Of a stretch of 64,000 nt of DNA, positions 1 through 9,973 are shown one piece after another. The notes under the pieces were generated by a model, which searched no databases, was not told the origin of the DNA, and saw nothing but the letters and a program-made list of their open reading frames with translations. Made by a program: the position numbers and the translations under genes. Position 1 is the stretch's first letter, and every line of letters begins with the position of its first letter. The DNA comes from Rs1 sp029027825 (GTDB lineage Bacteria > Pseudomonadota > Gammaproteobacteria > Pseudomonadales > Balneatricaceae), in NCBI GenBank assembly GCA_029027825.1, contig CP093399.1, forward strand, positions 1,116,001 to 1,180,000, given 5' to 3'.

Positions 1-49
1 ATTGCCATTGAGCAACGGCAATAAAAGCTTGCAAAGTATTGTTATCCAT
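1..49 (-). CDS. LysR-type transcriptional regulator, N-terminal start only (partial)
   Basis: The first 49 bases, read on the minus strand from an ATG at 49, encode 16 residues beginning MDNNTLQAFIAVA. This is the usual opening of the helix-turn-helix domain of LysR-type regulators. The rest lies outside the window. LysR-type genes are often found divergent from leuC in gammaproteobacteria, so the position fits a regulator of the leuCDB genes to its right. Only 16 residues are visible, so the family call rests on the N-terminal pattern and the context. Confidence 0.55.
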   Translation of the reverse strand, partial: MDNNTLQAFIAVAQWQ

Positions 50-400
50 ATTGATCCGAATAGGTAGTTGTATTCCAGTTTGGAATAGTTTACATAAAAA
101 TTATGAATTTGTGTTATTTAATTAAAGAGCATAAAATTAATCATATCCAATGAGATCATAGACATTAACCTGGATCAATGGCTTCAGAGTGGATGTGGAG
201 CGTAAGAATTTGGTTTTACAGAAAAATTTAAAAATATTAGCTGAAGTGGCTGCTTTTTAAATCATTGTAGGATCAATAGCTGGTGCTAAATAGCGCATGG
301 AAGTTACTGATTTAGGATTAAATGAACTGTGGCGGCTCAGAGTAAATCTGACGACAATAAGAATTATTAGAACCAGTGTAAGGAATAAGGAGTGAATAAA
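50..400. other. intergenic region upstream of leuC
   Basis: This non-coding stretch separates the divergent LysR-type start from leuC. It holds a degenerate copy of palindromic repeat family 1 (169-316), which lies where the leuC promoter would be expected. The leuC Shine-Dalgarno sequence is AAGGAG at 387-392. Confidence 0.6.
169..316 (+). repeat. palindromic repeat family 1, degenerate copy
   Basis: It starts CCTGGATCAATGGCTTCA and ends near CTGATTTAGG, matching the ends of better preserved copies at 18071, 53707 and 62111. The interior keeps the family's GAGCGTAAG, TTGGTTTTACAG and AATAGCTGGTGC-like blocks. It is about 12 bp shorter than the 160-bp class and clearly decayed. Confidence 0.7.
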
Positions 401-1821
401 ATGGCTGGCAAGACATTATACGATAAAATTTTCGATGCTCATTTAGTCGAAGAAAATGAAGATGGTAGCGGACTACTTTATATTGATTTACAGCTACTGC
501 ATGAGGTGACTTCACCACAGGCATTTGAGGGCTTGCGCATTGCCGGCAGAAAGCCCTGGCGTATCGATGCTAACTTAGCGACCCCGATCACAATGTACCG
601 ACCACTAAGCGTGATGGTGGAGTAGCGGAAATTATCGATCCTATTTCGCGTATCCAAGTGCAAACTTTAGATGACAACTGTGATGCCTTTGGCATATTAG
701 AATTTAAAATGAATGATCACCGACAGGGGATTGTACATGTAGTGGGGCCGGAGCAGGGAGCTACTCTGCCTGGATCTACTGTTGTTTGCGGCGATTCACA
801 CACTGCGACGCATGGCGCTTTTGGCGCTTTGGCGCACGGTATTGGCACCTCTGAAGTAGAGCATGTATTGGCAACTCAATGCCTGATTACTCGTAAAATG
901 AAAAACATGTTCATTAAGGTTGAGGGTGATTTAGGTCTTGGGGTGACATCTAAGGACTTAGTGCTACATATTATTGGCGTGTTAGGCACCGCCGGTGGCA
1001 CTGGCTATGCGATTGAATTTGGTGGCTCTTGTCTGCAGAAGATTTCCATGGAAGGTCGAATGACTATTTGCAATATGGCCATTGAGGCTGGCGCAAGAGT
1101 GGGCATGGTCGCCGTTGATCAAATAACCATAGATTATGTAGAGGGTCGTCCCTTTGCTCCACAAGGTGAAATGTGGCAGCAGGCAGTCGACGCTTGGGCA
1201 GATTTGCATTCTGATGCCGATGCTGTATTTGATGCCGTGCTAGAGATAAACGCCGCAGATATCATCCCGCAAGTTACTTGGGGAACCTCGCCTGAAATGG
1301 TGGTCGCGATCAACGAGCATGTGCCGAACCCTGCAAATGAGTCAGATCAGGTCAAAGTGGATGGAATTAACCGCGCACTCGAGTATATGGGTTTAAAAGC
1401 CGACCAGCCGATTACCTCAATCCAGTTAGATCGTATTTTTATCGGCTCTTGTACTAACTCTAGAATTGAAGATATGCGCGATGCTGCCAAAGTGGCACTG
1501 GGCAGGAAAGTAGCTGCGAGCATTAAAGAGGCGATTGTGGTGCCAGGTTCTGGGTTAGTCAAGGCACAAGCGGAAGCAGAGGGCCTAGATAAAATTTTCG
1601 AAGCTGCTGGTTTTGAGTGGCGTGAACCAGGTTGCTCTATGTGTTTAGCGATGAATCCTGATAAATTGGCGCCGGGCGAGCACTGTGCATCGACCTCTAA
1701 TCGTAATTTTGAGGGACGTCAAGGTAACGGCGGTCGTACCCATTTAGTCAGTCCGGCGATGGCGGCTGCGGCGGCGATAGCTGGTCGTTTTGTTGATGTT
1801 AGAGAGATGATGGAGGCGTAA
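401..1821 (+). pseudogene. leuC: leuC, 3-isopropylmalate dehydratase large subunit, one-base frameshift
   Basis: LeuC carries the 4Fe-4S cluster and, with LeuD, isomerises 2-isopropylmalate to 3-isopropylmalate in leucine synthesis. The ATG at 401 follows AAGGAG. The first frame gives MAGKTLYDKIFDAHL through ...DANLATP and then runs out of frame. From about 586 the next frame resumes as DHNVPTTKRDGG and continues to the stop at 1821. One base is missing in the C run at 582-585 (ACCCCGATCAC where ACCCCNGATCAC is expected). Corrected, the protein would be about 473 residues, normal for LeuC. The cluster cysteines are present in GSCTNSR and PGCSMC, and the rest is well conserved. It is either a very recent mutation or a sequence error in a short C run. 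Confidence 0.9.
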
Positions 1822-1822
1822 A

Positions 1823-2476
1823 ATGAATATATTTAATCAACACACTGGAATAGTTGCTCCTTTAGATCGTGCTAATGTCGATACCGATATGATTATTCCC
1901 AAGCAGTTTTTGAAATCGATCAAGCGCTCTGGCTTTGGCGTGTACTTATTTGACGAAGTTCGTTACTTAGACGAGGGAGTTGCGGATCAAGATTGTACAA
2001 ACCGGCCATTAAATAAAGAGTTTATATTAAACCAAGCACGTTATACCGAGTCTTCAGTACTGCTGGCGAGAGTCAATTTTGGTTGTGGCTCCTCGAGAGA
2101 ACACGCGCCTTGGGCGTTGGAAGATTTTGGTTTTCGCACTGTCATAGCTCCGAGCTTTGCCGATATATTTTATAACAATTGTTTTAAAAATGGTTTGTTA
2201 CCTGTTGTTTTAAGTGAAGATATTATTGAACAGTTGTTCGTTGAATGCGCAGCTACTGAAGGCTATGAATTAAGTGTCGACTTAGAGCGCCAGCGAGTGA
2301 CCACCCCGAGTGGCGAAGAATTCCCGTTTGTAGTGGAAGCATTTAGAAAGCATTGTCTGCTCAATGGCTTAGATGATATTGATCTGACTTTGCAAAATGT
2401 TGACGCTATAAAGGCCTACGAAGAGCAGCGCAAAAAGCAAGCCCCCTGGTTGTTTGGTGCGATTAAAGGTGATTAG
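1823..2476 (+). CDS. leuD: 3-isopropylmalate dehydratase small subunit LeuD
   Basis: LeuD is the small, swivelling-domain subunit that pairs with LeuC in the isopropylmalate isomerase of leucine biosynthesis. The 217-residue product has the normal length and conserved stretches such as DTDMIIPKQFLK, NFGCGSSREHAPWAL and the C-terminal APWLFG-type ending. It begins one base after the leuC stop, with GGAGG inside the leuC end as ribosome binding site, so the two are translationally coupled. LeuD itself looks intact, but its partner leuC carries a frameshift, so the enzyme works only if that frameshift is an artefact. Confidence 0.96.
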   Translation: MNIFNQHTGIVAPLDRANVDTDMIIPKQFLKSIKRSGFGVYLFDEVRYLDEGVADQDCTNRPLNKEFILNQARYTESSVLLARVNFGCGSSREHAPWALEDFGFRTVIAPSFADIFYNNCFKNGLLPVVLSEDIIEQLFVECAATEGYELSVDLERQRVTTPSGEEFPFVVEAFRKHCLLNGLDDIDLTLQNVDAIKAYEEQRKKQAPWLFGAIKGD

Positions 2477-2742
2477 CTTTAAGGGGTAATGGGTGCTGCT
2501 TTTTCGTAGCGAAGGCGTATCAATGATTCGATATGTTGGATACTACAGGTAGGCGGTTAGCTATTGCAAATAACCGACATTACTCGGCAGCTTATCGAGC
2601 TAGTGGCGCATCCGCAGTAGAGTCTGTTCCCAGATGGAGCGCGCTATCTCTCGGCAAGGCAAGTTAATTAAATAGTTTTGGAGATTGCTTCGTTGATCGG
2701 AGTCGTCTGGTTAAGTTTATAGTGTGTAGAGGATAATTTTAG

Positions 2743-3825
2743 ATGTCAAAGAAAGTATTGATTTTGCCAGGCGATGGCATAGGTCCAGAAATTTCTCAGG
2801 AAGTAAATAAAGTGCTGATACAAGTCAATCAGCAATACAACTTAGGGATCGAATTTGAGCAAGGCCTAGTCGGCGGGGCGGCGATAGATCAAGCGGGAAG
2901 CGCTTTTCCTGAGCAGACTTGGCAGCAGTGCCAGGCGGCGGATGCGATATTGCTGGCTTGTGTTGGAGGTCCTAAATGGGACTCGCTACCGCCTGCAGAA
3001 CGCCCTGAAATAGGTGGGTTGTTACAAATTAGGTCGCGCTTAGAGTTGTTTGGTAACTTGCGACCAGCGATTTTATATCCGCAGCTCGCCGATGCATCTT
3101 CGCTAAAGCCAGAACTTGTTTCGGGTCTAGATATACTGATTGTTCGCGAGTTAACAGGCGGGATTTATTTTGGTCAACCGCGGGGCATAAGAGTTAATAA
3201 AGACGGAGTGCGTGAGGGGTTTAATACTTATATATATAACGAAAATGAAATTCGTCGGATCGGTAAAGTCGCTTTTGAAACGGCGATGAAGCGTGGCAAA
3301 AAGCTCTGCTCTGTCGATAAAGCCAATGTCTTGGAAGTGACGATGTTATGGCGCGAAATTATAGAGGATATGAGTAAAGATTATCCCGAAGTAGAGCTTT
3401 CGCATATGTATGTTGATAATGCCGCTATGCAGTTAATTCGTCAGCCTAAGCAGTTTGATGTAATTGTCACCGGTAACATGTTTGGCGATATACTCTCTGA
3501 TGCGGCGGCGATGTTAACGGGTTCAATCGGCATGTTGCCATCGGCCTCGTTAGATATCACCGGTAAGGGAATGTACGAGCCCTGTCACGGATCAGCTCCT
3601 GATATAGCAGGACAAGGTATCGCCAACCCATTGGCGATGATTTTATCGGCGGCAATGATGTTGCGTCACTCGTTAAATATGGCGCCAGTGGCAGATAAAA
3701 TTGAGGCGGCAGTGGAAGCTGTCTTAGATAAAGGCTTGCGTACTGCGGATATTTACAGCCAAGGAAGTGTCAAAGTAAGCACGCAAGAAATGGGTGATGC
3801 GGTGGTGGCTGCGCTTAAAAAGTAA
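2743..3825 (+). CDS. leuB: 3-isopropylmalate dehydrogenase LeuB
   Basis: LeuB oxidatively decarboxylates 3-isopropylmalate with NAD+, the third step of leucine synthesis in the cytosol. The 360-residue product has the usual length. It shows the GDGIGPE start, ELTGGIYFG, the metal-binding region around DNAAMQL and GNMFGDILSD, and GSAPDIAG near the C-terminus. AGAGGA lies upstream of the ATG. A 266-bp gap separates it from leuD; in Pseudomonas relatives this place holds a methyltransferase gene, but no reading frame is found here. A strong hairpin terminator follows. Confidence 0.97.
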   Translation: MSKKVLILPGDGIGPEISQEVNKVLIQVNQQYNLGIEFEQGLVGGAAIDQAGSAFPEQTWQQCQAADAILLACVGGPKWDSLPPAERPEIGGLLQIRSRLELFGNLRPAILYPQLADASSLKPELVSGLDILIVRELTGGIYFGQPRGIRVNKDGVREGFNTYIYNENEIRRIGKVAFETAMKRGKKLCSVDKANVLEVTMLWREIIEDMSKDYPEVELSHMYVDNAAMQLIRQPKQFDVIVTGNMFGDILSDAAAMLTGSIGMLPSASLDITGKGMYEPCHGSAPDIAGQGIANPLAMILSAAMMLRHSLNMAPVADKIEAAVEAVLDKGLRTADIYSQGSVKVSTQEMGDAVVAALKK

Positions 3826-3870
3826 CGACAAAGAATGCTTTTTCGCCCAGCTGAGTAGTATCTGCAGACA

Positions 3871-3924
3871 CAGCTTACAGTCACCTTAAAGATTGACTGT
3901 AAGCTGCTTGCTTTAAGTTTTTTT
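3871..3924 (+). terminator. rho-independent terminator after leuB
   Basis: A perfect 13-bp stem (CAGCTTACAGTCA / TGACTGTAAGCTG) with a 10-base loop is followed after a short spacer by a run of seven T. It lies between convergent leuB and rhlE, whose stop codon overlaps the T-rich tail. Confidence 0.85.
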
Positions 3925-5214
3925 GTGCTTCGCTTTAGTGGACATTAGTGAGGGCCGCAAGGCTGGTTTGGTTGGTGTGTCCAAGTCTGGTGCAATAAAA
4001 TGTGCCTTGGCGGTCTTGCGTTGTGGTTTATTATTGGCGCGTTTGATACCTGCTATTTTTTCACTGCTGAGCTTTCCCTTCTCCAGCATAGGAATGCTGT
4101 GAAACTGCAATTTCTTGACGATCAACAGTTCAATTTCTTGTAGGTATACTTTTTCATCTGGGGCGACAAAAGATATTGCCTGACCGGTTTTGCCAGCTCT
4201 AGCAGTGCGCCCGATGCGATGAATATAGGCCTCTGGCTGATTGGGCAGATCGAAATTCACCACGCGTGGCAAAGCCTCTATATCCAGTCCTCGCGCGGCA
4301 ACATCCGTGGCCACTAAAACATCAATTTGCCGATTGCTAAACTCCGTAAGGGCGGTGATGCGCTCCTTTTGTAATTTATCGCCATGAATAGCTAAGGCAT
4401 TTATTCCCTCGGCTAATAGGGCTGCCGTTACTTTGTCAGCCCTTCTTTTAGTGCGGGTAAAAACCAAGGTTTGCTGCCAGTTACCGGATTTTATTAAATG
4501 ACACAACAGCTCTTCTTTGCTGTTGTTGCCAACTTTATAGGCAATTTGCTGCACTTCTTTGACCACACTGTTTTTAACAGCTACCTGAATTTTTAGTGGG
4601 CTGTTTAATACTTGCTGTGCCCAGTTTTCAATTTTTTCATTAAAGGTCGCTGAAAATAGTAAGGTTTGACGTTGCTTGGGGGCAAAGCTCATGATGCGGT
4701 TAATGTCGTGAATAAAACCGAGATCGAGCATGCGATCGGCCTCATCAAAAACTAATATCTCCAAATTTTTCAGCGATATTTTCTTTTGTATCAGCATTTC
4801 TAATAGGCGACCAGGTGTGGCAACCAAAATATCCGCTCCGCGTTTCATTTTTCTAATCTGGTTATCAAAACGTACACCGCCATAAACTGCGATGACTCGC
4901 ATTCCAAGCTGCTCTCCATAACTTAAGGTTTTTTCAGCGACTTGAATGGCCAACTCGCGAGTGGGAGTTAGGATTAAAGCGCGTACTTGATGGTAGTTGG
5001 GGTCGGCGACGACACTCTGTTGCAGCTTTTCAATAATAGGTAGCGCAAAGCCTGCGGTTTTTCCGGTGCCAGTTTGCGCTTGAGCTAAAACATCCCGTCC
5101 AGCTAAAATGACTGGGATAGCTTTTTCCTGGATAGCGGTCATCTGCTGATAGCCGAGTTGTTGTAAGGTGTATTGCAGCTCTGGGCAGAGTGCTAGTTGG
5201 TCAAATGCGGCCAT
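3913..5214 (-). CDS. rhlE: DEAD-box ATP-dependent RNA helicase, RhlE type
   Basis: This 433-residue protein has the full DEAD-box motif set: Q motif near the start (GYQQMTAIQEKAIP), AQTGTGKT (Walker A), PTRELAIQV, VATPGRLLEM, DEAD (in VFDEADRMLDLG), SATF, and HRIGRTARAG. Its start and the lack of a long C-terminal RNA-binding domain fit the RhlE group, which unwinds short RNA duplexes in ribosome assembly and RNA decay. The C-terminal 70 residues are lysine-rich and poorly conserved, as in that group. It stands alone between the leu genes and a phosphate-type transporter. A second, longer DEAD-box gene of CsdA type is at 47509-49227. Confidence 0.9.
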   Translation of the reverse strand: MAAFDQLALCPELQYTLQQLGYQQMTAIQEKAIPVILAGRDVLAQAQTGTGKTAGFALPIIEKLQQSVVADPNYHQVRALILTPTRELAIQVAEKTLSYGEQLGMRVIAVYGGVRFDNQIRKMKRGADILVATPGRLLEMLIQKKISLKNLEILVFDEADRMLDLGFIHDINRIMSFAPKQRQTLLFSATFNEKIENWAQQVLNSPLKIQVAVKNSVVKEVQQIAYKVGNNSKEELLCHLIKSGNWQQTLVFTRTKRRADKVTAALLAEGINALAIHGDKLQKERITALTEFSNRQIDVLVATDVAARGLDIEALPRVVNFDLPNQPEAYIHRIGRTARAGKTGQAISFVAPDEKVYLQEIELLIVKKLQFHSIPMLEKGKLSSEKIAGIKRANNKPQRKTAKAHFIAPDLDTPTKPALRPSLMSTKAKHKKT

Positions 5215-5477
5215 GAAATTGGTGCCTGTTAAATGCAGTGGTTAAACAATAGGAGAATTATAGAGGTTTAGCCGTTTTTAAGCAGTACTTGTCAGCTTAT
5301 TTAGCGAGCCTTTGAGTCAGCCTTGTATCTCCCTGCGAAGAGTGTAAAGGCGTTTCCCTGAGTAGGTATGTGGTCTTGCCAGCAGCTTAAGCACAAACCT
5401 AGCCATACACTAGTGTGTGCTGGTTAGTATACCCAAGCACAAGCTTGCTTCTTTACAGCTGTTGCTCAGTAATAAAA

Positions 5478-7106
5478 TTAGGCTTTATCAGTCTCTAAGT
5501 CCTTATTGCGCTCTAATTCAAGCAATGGATAGGCGACACCGGTGATATGCCAGTTAATGCGGTTTAGTTCGCGAATAATATCTAAGTGCAGCATATTGTT
5601 ATCACCGCTGCCATCGTGTAATCGGTTTAAGTGATCTTGACTGGCCTGTTCGGTTAGTTTTTTGACTTGGCGCTTCCCCGCCAATAGTTCGTGGACTAAA
5701 TCAATATCTTGGGTGCTAAAGACCCGCATCGCCAAATGAAAATTATTTAAAACGGTTTCATGAATGGTGACAATATCGGCTAATCCATCGTCAGATAATA
5801 TAACTTTATTCTCTACTTTTTTCTGAGTCATCTCCGCAATGTTCTCGGTAATGTCTGCAGAGTGTTCTAAATTTAGTGAAAAAGCTAAGATGCGGTTGGT
5901 TTGAGAGAGCTGTTCGCTCTTTAGGTCTTGCCTGCCTAGTTTAGTGACATACTTTGATATTTCACTGTGTAAGCGATCAACAGCTTTTTCCATTTTCATC
6001 AGCTCGCGACTAGGTTCAGGGCTGTCTGAAGTGAGCGCCGGCAAGCAGTTGCCGATCATGGTATAGACAACTTCGGCCATATGCATGGTTTCTCGCATGA
6101 CGCAGTCAATCGCCATAGAAGGGGTGGAGATTAGTTTTACGTTCAAATAGCGTGATTCTTCAATATTAGCCGCTTTAACTGGATCTGGGATATAGCGTTT
6201 AACTATTTTGTAAGCTTGACCGGTTAAAGGTAAAAACACTGCGGCAATAGCAATGTTAAAGATGGTGTGAAAGTCAACTACATGACGGGCGACATCGGTG
6301 GTGTCATAAGTGCTTAGCAATCCAGAGATAACATCGATAAAAGGTAATACAATTAAACAGGAAATGATTTTAAAACAGCTATTACTAACCGTGATCCTAA
6401 GTGCTTGAGAGCCCTTGTTCAAAGTGGCGATTACCGCGGGAATAGTACCTCCAATATTAGCACCTAGTACCAAAACAAGACTTAACTGTGGTGAGATAAT
6501 GGCACTGGCGGCAAGAGACATAATGAGTAGTATCATGGCAATACTAGAATGGCTAATCCAGGTTAAGAAGATTATTAGCATCATTGCCAGCACCCTCTCA
6601 TCTTCAAGTGCATGAAACAATTCTTGAAGTACCGCCGCTTCTCTTAAAGGCCCGGTGGATGAACCGATTAACTTTAGCGAGAGTAACATCAGCCCCAGCC
6701 CAATCAGTGCCATACCAACGTGCTTGAAAGTTTGAGTAGTGCCGCGTCTATGGAATATCAGGCCAATTAAAATTAGCGCTGGAGACAGCCAGCTTAAATC
6801 AATGGAAAGTACCTGTGCGACTAAGGTGGTACCAATATCAGCGCCGAGCATCACGGCGAGGGCCGGAGCGCCGGCAATTAAGCTTCTGCTAGCGAAAGAT
6901 GAAATTAATAGCGCGGTCGCAGTACTGCTCTGTAAAATAGAAGTAATGCCAAGACCGACTGCAAAGGCGGAGCTTTTATTACGCGTAAATCGGCTAATTA
7001 TTCGTTTAAGATCATTCCCAAAAGCACCAATAATACCCTGCTTAACCATTTCCATACCAAATAATAATAAGGATACGGCGCCTAAGATGCTGATCAAAGT
7101 ATGCAT
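5478..7106 (-). CDS. Na/Pi cotransporter family protein with PhoU-like C-terminus
   Basis: This is an inner-membrane protein of the Na+/phosphate cotransporter II family. Two repeated transporter halves are visible: an early one with SILQSSTATALLISS and GADIGTTLVAQV, and a second with LVLGANIGGTIPAVI. A helical cytoplasmic C-terminal third (about 200 residues) resembles PhoU. ATG at 7106 is preferred because AGGAG lies 7 bases upstream and the protein then starts MHTLISILGAVSLLLFG, a membrane segment. A further in-frame start at 7142 would add 12 residues but has no ribosome binding site. The substrate, phosphate or another anion, cannot be settled from sequence. Confidence 0.9.
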   Translation of the reverse strand: MHTLISILGAVSLLLFGMEMVKQGIIGAFGNDLKRIISRFTRNKSSAFAVGLGITSILQSSTATALLISSFASRSLIAGAPALAVMLGADIGTTLVAQVLSIDLSWLSPALILIGLIFHRRGTTQTFKHVGMALIGLGLMLLSLKLIGSSTGPLREAAVLQELFHALEDERVLAMMLIIFLTWISHSSIAMILLIMSLAASAIISPQLSLVLVLGANIGGTIPAVIATLNKGSQALRITVSNSCFKIISCLIVLPFIDVISGLLSTYDTTDVARHVVDFHTIFNIAIAAVFLPLTGQAYKIVKRYIPDPVKAANIEESRYLNVKLISTPSMAIDCVMRETMHMAEVVYTMIGNCLPALTSDSPEPSRELMKMEKAVDRLHSEISKYVTKLGRQDLKSEQLSQTNRILAFSLNLEHSADITENIAEMTQKKVENKVILSDDGLADIVTIHETVLNNFHLAMRVFSTQDIDLVHELLAGKRQVKKLTEQASQDHLNRLHDGSGDNNMLHLDIIRELNRINWHITGVAYPLLELERNKDLETDKA

Positions 7107-7539
7107 TTTTGCTCCTGTTATAAGGGGGTTGTTATTTTGCACACGCTGTCAAAATTGAGCTATCAATAGAGTGAATGGTATTCTGAAAAGGGAAGTATAA
7201 ATTGAAAACCCTAATAGCTATCATGCACAGCGTAGATAATTTATAGATGCAATGTATTGGCTAGATTTACTTGAATATATTAAAGCAGAATTTAGACACA
7301 TGTACCGCACTAGATAATCGAGGTTGTATTTTTACTTAGGAGTACTTTTTGCAAAGCACAGGTCTAAATTTAGCGACTACAAAATGTAGTTGGAGGGAAT
7401 AACAGAGAAAAAATGTTAAAACGTATTGCCATACCACCTAGTTCAATGTTTAAAATAATAGCACAAATAGTGGCGTTATCCATAATAAATGCTATTAATC
7501 TATTGATTTAAAGTTAAATATTCGAATATGTATAGTCCG
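7107..7539. other. intergenic region, no gene seen
   Basis: The stretch between the starts of the Na/Pi transporter and the end of the BepA-like gene is AT-rich, with stops in all frames. No convincing small gene, tRNA or repeat copy was seen. It should hold the transporter promoter. Confidence 0.5.
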
Positions 7540-9006
7540 TTAATATTTTGTATTCAAATACGCTTTAACCTCCAGTAAATGTTGTTCTAAATCATCAAGT
7601 TTATAAATATCATTGGTTGATAAATGCCGCTCTCTTCGCGCAAAAGCTAATTGCCTTTTAGCAGTCTTTACTTGGCCTTTGAGCAAAAAGTATTCAATCC
7701 TAGCAGTATGAACTTGGTTTTTTTTCCCGGCAAGCCCATAGGCTTCGGCTAATAAATACCAAGCATTAATATTGTCAGCTGCATACTCAGTGATTTGCTG
7801 TAGTTGTTTAATGGCTTTTTTGGGCCGTCCTGCGGCCAGTAAAGTTTCAGCATAGATTAACTGTATTGCGCTGTGTTTGGGGTAAATTAAGTTAAGTTTT
7901 TGTAAACTCTTTAATGCTTTCGTTAGTTGTTGATCGTCGGCATTAACTTGCGCAATACTGAGTTTGACGAGTAGATTTTTTTTCCATTTAGATGGAAGTC
8001 TGGCAAAGTTTTTAGCTGCTTCATTATATTTTTGTCCCTTAGCTGCTGCTAGGGCTAATGAAAAAATATTGAAGGCGGTTTGGTTGTTCCTGGCTGCTTC
8101 TCGAAAGTGATTCAGGGAAAGTTTGGATCGGTTAGCGTAGTGAACTTTAAGTCGAGCTTGTACTACTTTAAAGTCTAAATGATTTTTCTTTTTACCTTTA
8201 GGAAGCTGCGCCGCTCTATTTTTGGAGTCGGCAATACGAGCGCTAGAGCTGGGGTGGGTGAGTAAAAATTCAGGAGGTAGGGATCCCTGTAATCTTTGTA
8301 TTTCTAGAAGGCGATTGAACATTCTTGGCATGGCGTCAGGACTGTAGCCAGATTTAGATAGGTTTAACATGCCGATTCTATCCGCCTCTTGCTCATTTCT
8401 GCGACTGAACGCTAAGTGGGATGATAATTGATTGGCTGTGCCTGTCGCCAGTACCGCTGTACCGGCCTCAGAATTAGCGACGCCGACTAAAATTCCCGCT
8501 ACCATTGAAGCAATAGTAAAAGGGGTGCTTAATCGTTGCTGGTCTAATTGAGCTGCAAAATGTCTTTGGCTTAAATGAGCTAATTCATGACTGATTACTG
8601 ATGCGAGTTCGTCTTCAGCTTTAGCCGCTAGGATCAAGCCTGCATGTATGCCGATGATGCCGCCTGGAATAGCAAAGGCATTAACGCTCAAATTGCCGAT
8701 CGTTTCAATTGATATTCGCTTATCATTTAATTGACTAGTACTTACCAAGTCCCAAGTCAGGTCCTGTATGTATGACTCAACGATCGGATCGTTAACGCCT
8801 TGGTTGGCGCTTCGTATCTTTCTGACAATCCCCTGGCCTAAGCTATATTCAGTATCTAGAGATATAATGGACGAGCTATAATCGCCTAATAACGGTAACG
8901 AGTTGGCTTGAGCCTGTGTCTGAGTGAAAAAACTTGAAAACAAGCCAAGTGCTGAAATAGTGAGCAGTTTTTGCCAAACTCTTCGAGTCGTATGATAGGC
9001 TTTCAA
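7540..9006 (-). CDS. bepA: M48 family metalloprotease with TPR region, BepA-like
   Basis: BepA is a periplasmic zinc protease and chaperone that helps outer-membrane protein and LPS-transport assembly. The 488-residue product has an N-terminal signal peptide ending near TQAQA (about residue 34). The zinc site HELAH is at 140-144 and the downstream NEQEAD at 204-209. A TPR-like helical C-terminal half follows, with repeated patterns such as LIYAETLLAAGRPKKAIKQL. The start is TTG at 9006, preceded by AGGAAG. No ATG lies before the signal peptide, so TTG is required. TusA-like and PerM-like genes are on the other strand just upstream. Confidence 0.9.
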   Translation of the reverse strand: MKAYHTTRRVWQKLLTISALGLFSSFFTQTQAQANSLPLLGDYSSSIISLDTEYSLGQGIVRKIRSANQGVNDPIVESYIQDLTWDLVSTSQLNDKRISIETIGNLSVNAFAIPGGIIGIHAGLILAAKAEDELASVISHELAHLSQRHFAAQLDQQRLSTPFTIASMVAGILVGVANSEAGTAVLATGTANQLSSHLAFSRRNEQEADRIGMLNLSKSGYSPDAMPRMFNRLLEIQRLQGSLPPEFLLTHPSSSARIADSKNRAAQLPKGKKKNHLDFKVVQARLKVHYANRSKLSLNHFREAARNNQTAFNIFSLALAAAKGQKYNEAAKNFARLPSKWKKNLLVKLSIAQVNADDQQLTKALKSLQKLNLIYPKHSAIQLIYAETLLAAGRPKKAIKQLQQITEYAADNINAWYLLAEAYGLAGKKNQVHTARIEYFLLKGQVKTAKRQLAFARRERHLSTNDIYKLDDLEQHLLEVKAYLNTKY

Positions 9007-9183
9007 TATATTCTTCCTGTAGTAGGTAATAGGCTTTGATTTAGAGTGTTCACTAGTCTACCTAAATATAGTGTAATCAAGTATGTGCTTACTAGTAGCT
9101 TTAGTCTAACAGCCCCTTAGATAGTTCCCACTTAGATGTAGTTTTTACAACGGATGCTTGCTAGCCCGATATGCTCACTACTA

Positions 9184-9338
9184 CCTGAATCAGTGGCTAC
9201 GCTACATAGCGCAAACTACTGATTCAACAGCGGTTAGGGAAATACTCATTGAACCGGCAAGTGCAGTTAAGGTTTTTTAATTTCGCATTAAAACCAATAT
9301 CTTACACTCTTTATTAACTGTGAAGTCACGGATTAAGA
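9184..9338 (-). repeat. palindromic repeat family 1, reverse-orientation copy
   Basis: It begins CCTGAATCAGTGGC and ends GTGAAGTCACGGATTAAG, with interior blocks ACATAGCGCAA, ACAGCGGTTAG and AACCAATATCTTACACTC. These are the reverse complement of blocks in the plus-orientation copies. About 155 bp. It fills the middle of the 9007-9605 gene-free region; the rest of that region shows nothing else recognisable. Confidence 0.8.
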
Positions 9339-9605
9339 ACATTAGTATCACTATACCCCGATAATCCTACATAGTTTCTTGTAACAAAGGATCGTAATAT
9401 ATGAAAGGTGGGGCTCAATTATTTAATTAACTTGATTAACTATCCCTGTTATATACGAGCTAAGCATGTCATTATCCCAGCCCCAAAATGGGATTATTAA
9501 GTTAAAGTTTTATATGGGTAGTTGCAAGTATAAACAAATTGTATGATCAAAACTTATCAAACCGGTAATTCTACAGAGGTTGATGCTATTTAAGGTTACT
9601 AAGCT

Positions 9606-9842
9606 ATGTCTGAATTGTATTTTGATGAAGTGCTAGACGTAAGTGCTTTTAACTGCCCTATGCCATTACTTAAAACTAAACAGGCACTAAGGTACTTAGA
9701 AGAAGGAAAAGTACTAAAAGTGGTAGCAACAGATGCGGGTTCTGTTCGAGACTTCAGCGTTTTTATACAACACAGTGAGCACCAACTGTTAGATATGTAT
9801 GAAAAAGATCAGAGTTTCTATTATTATATATTGAAGAACTGA
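9606..9842 (+). CDS. TusA-family sulfurtransferase-like protein
   Basis: This small 78-residue protein of the TusA/SirA fold carries the conserved CPMP motif with the presumed persulfide cysteine at residue 17, followed by LLKTKQAL. The helix-strand pattern (VLKVVATDAGSVRDF) is normal for the family. Members pass sulfur to tRNA thiolation, molybdenum cofactor or other acceptors; which one applies here is not visible. It is followed 131 bp downstream by a PerM-like permease and lies divergent from the BepA-like gene, a grouping seen in other gammaproteobacteria. It is probably not TusA itself but the paralogue of this neighbourhood. Confidence 0.88.
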   Translation: MSELYFDEVLDVSAFNCPMPLLKTKQALRYLEEGKVLKVVATDAGSVRDFSVFIQHSEHQLLDMYEKDQSFYYYILKN

Positions 9843-9973
9843 ATAGTATTGAGTTGAATCTAGATCATCCAAACGTTGGTATTTAAGGTCTAGATTTGTG
9901 CGTAATATTAAGAGCGCTACTTTTTTATAAAGTTGGTAGCGCAAGAATATTTAAATTATTGAGAGAAAGATAA

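Noticed and set aside
9606..9842. TusA proper of the tRNA 2-thiouridine relay
   Set aside because: The CPxP motif fits the superfamily, but the neighbourhood (BepA-like, PerM-like) points to a paralogue, so no symbol was given.
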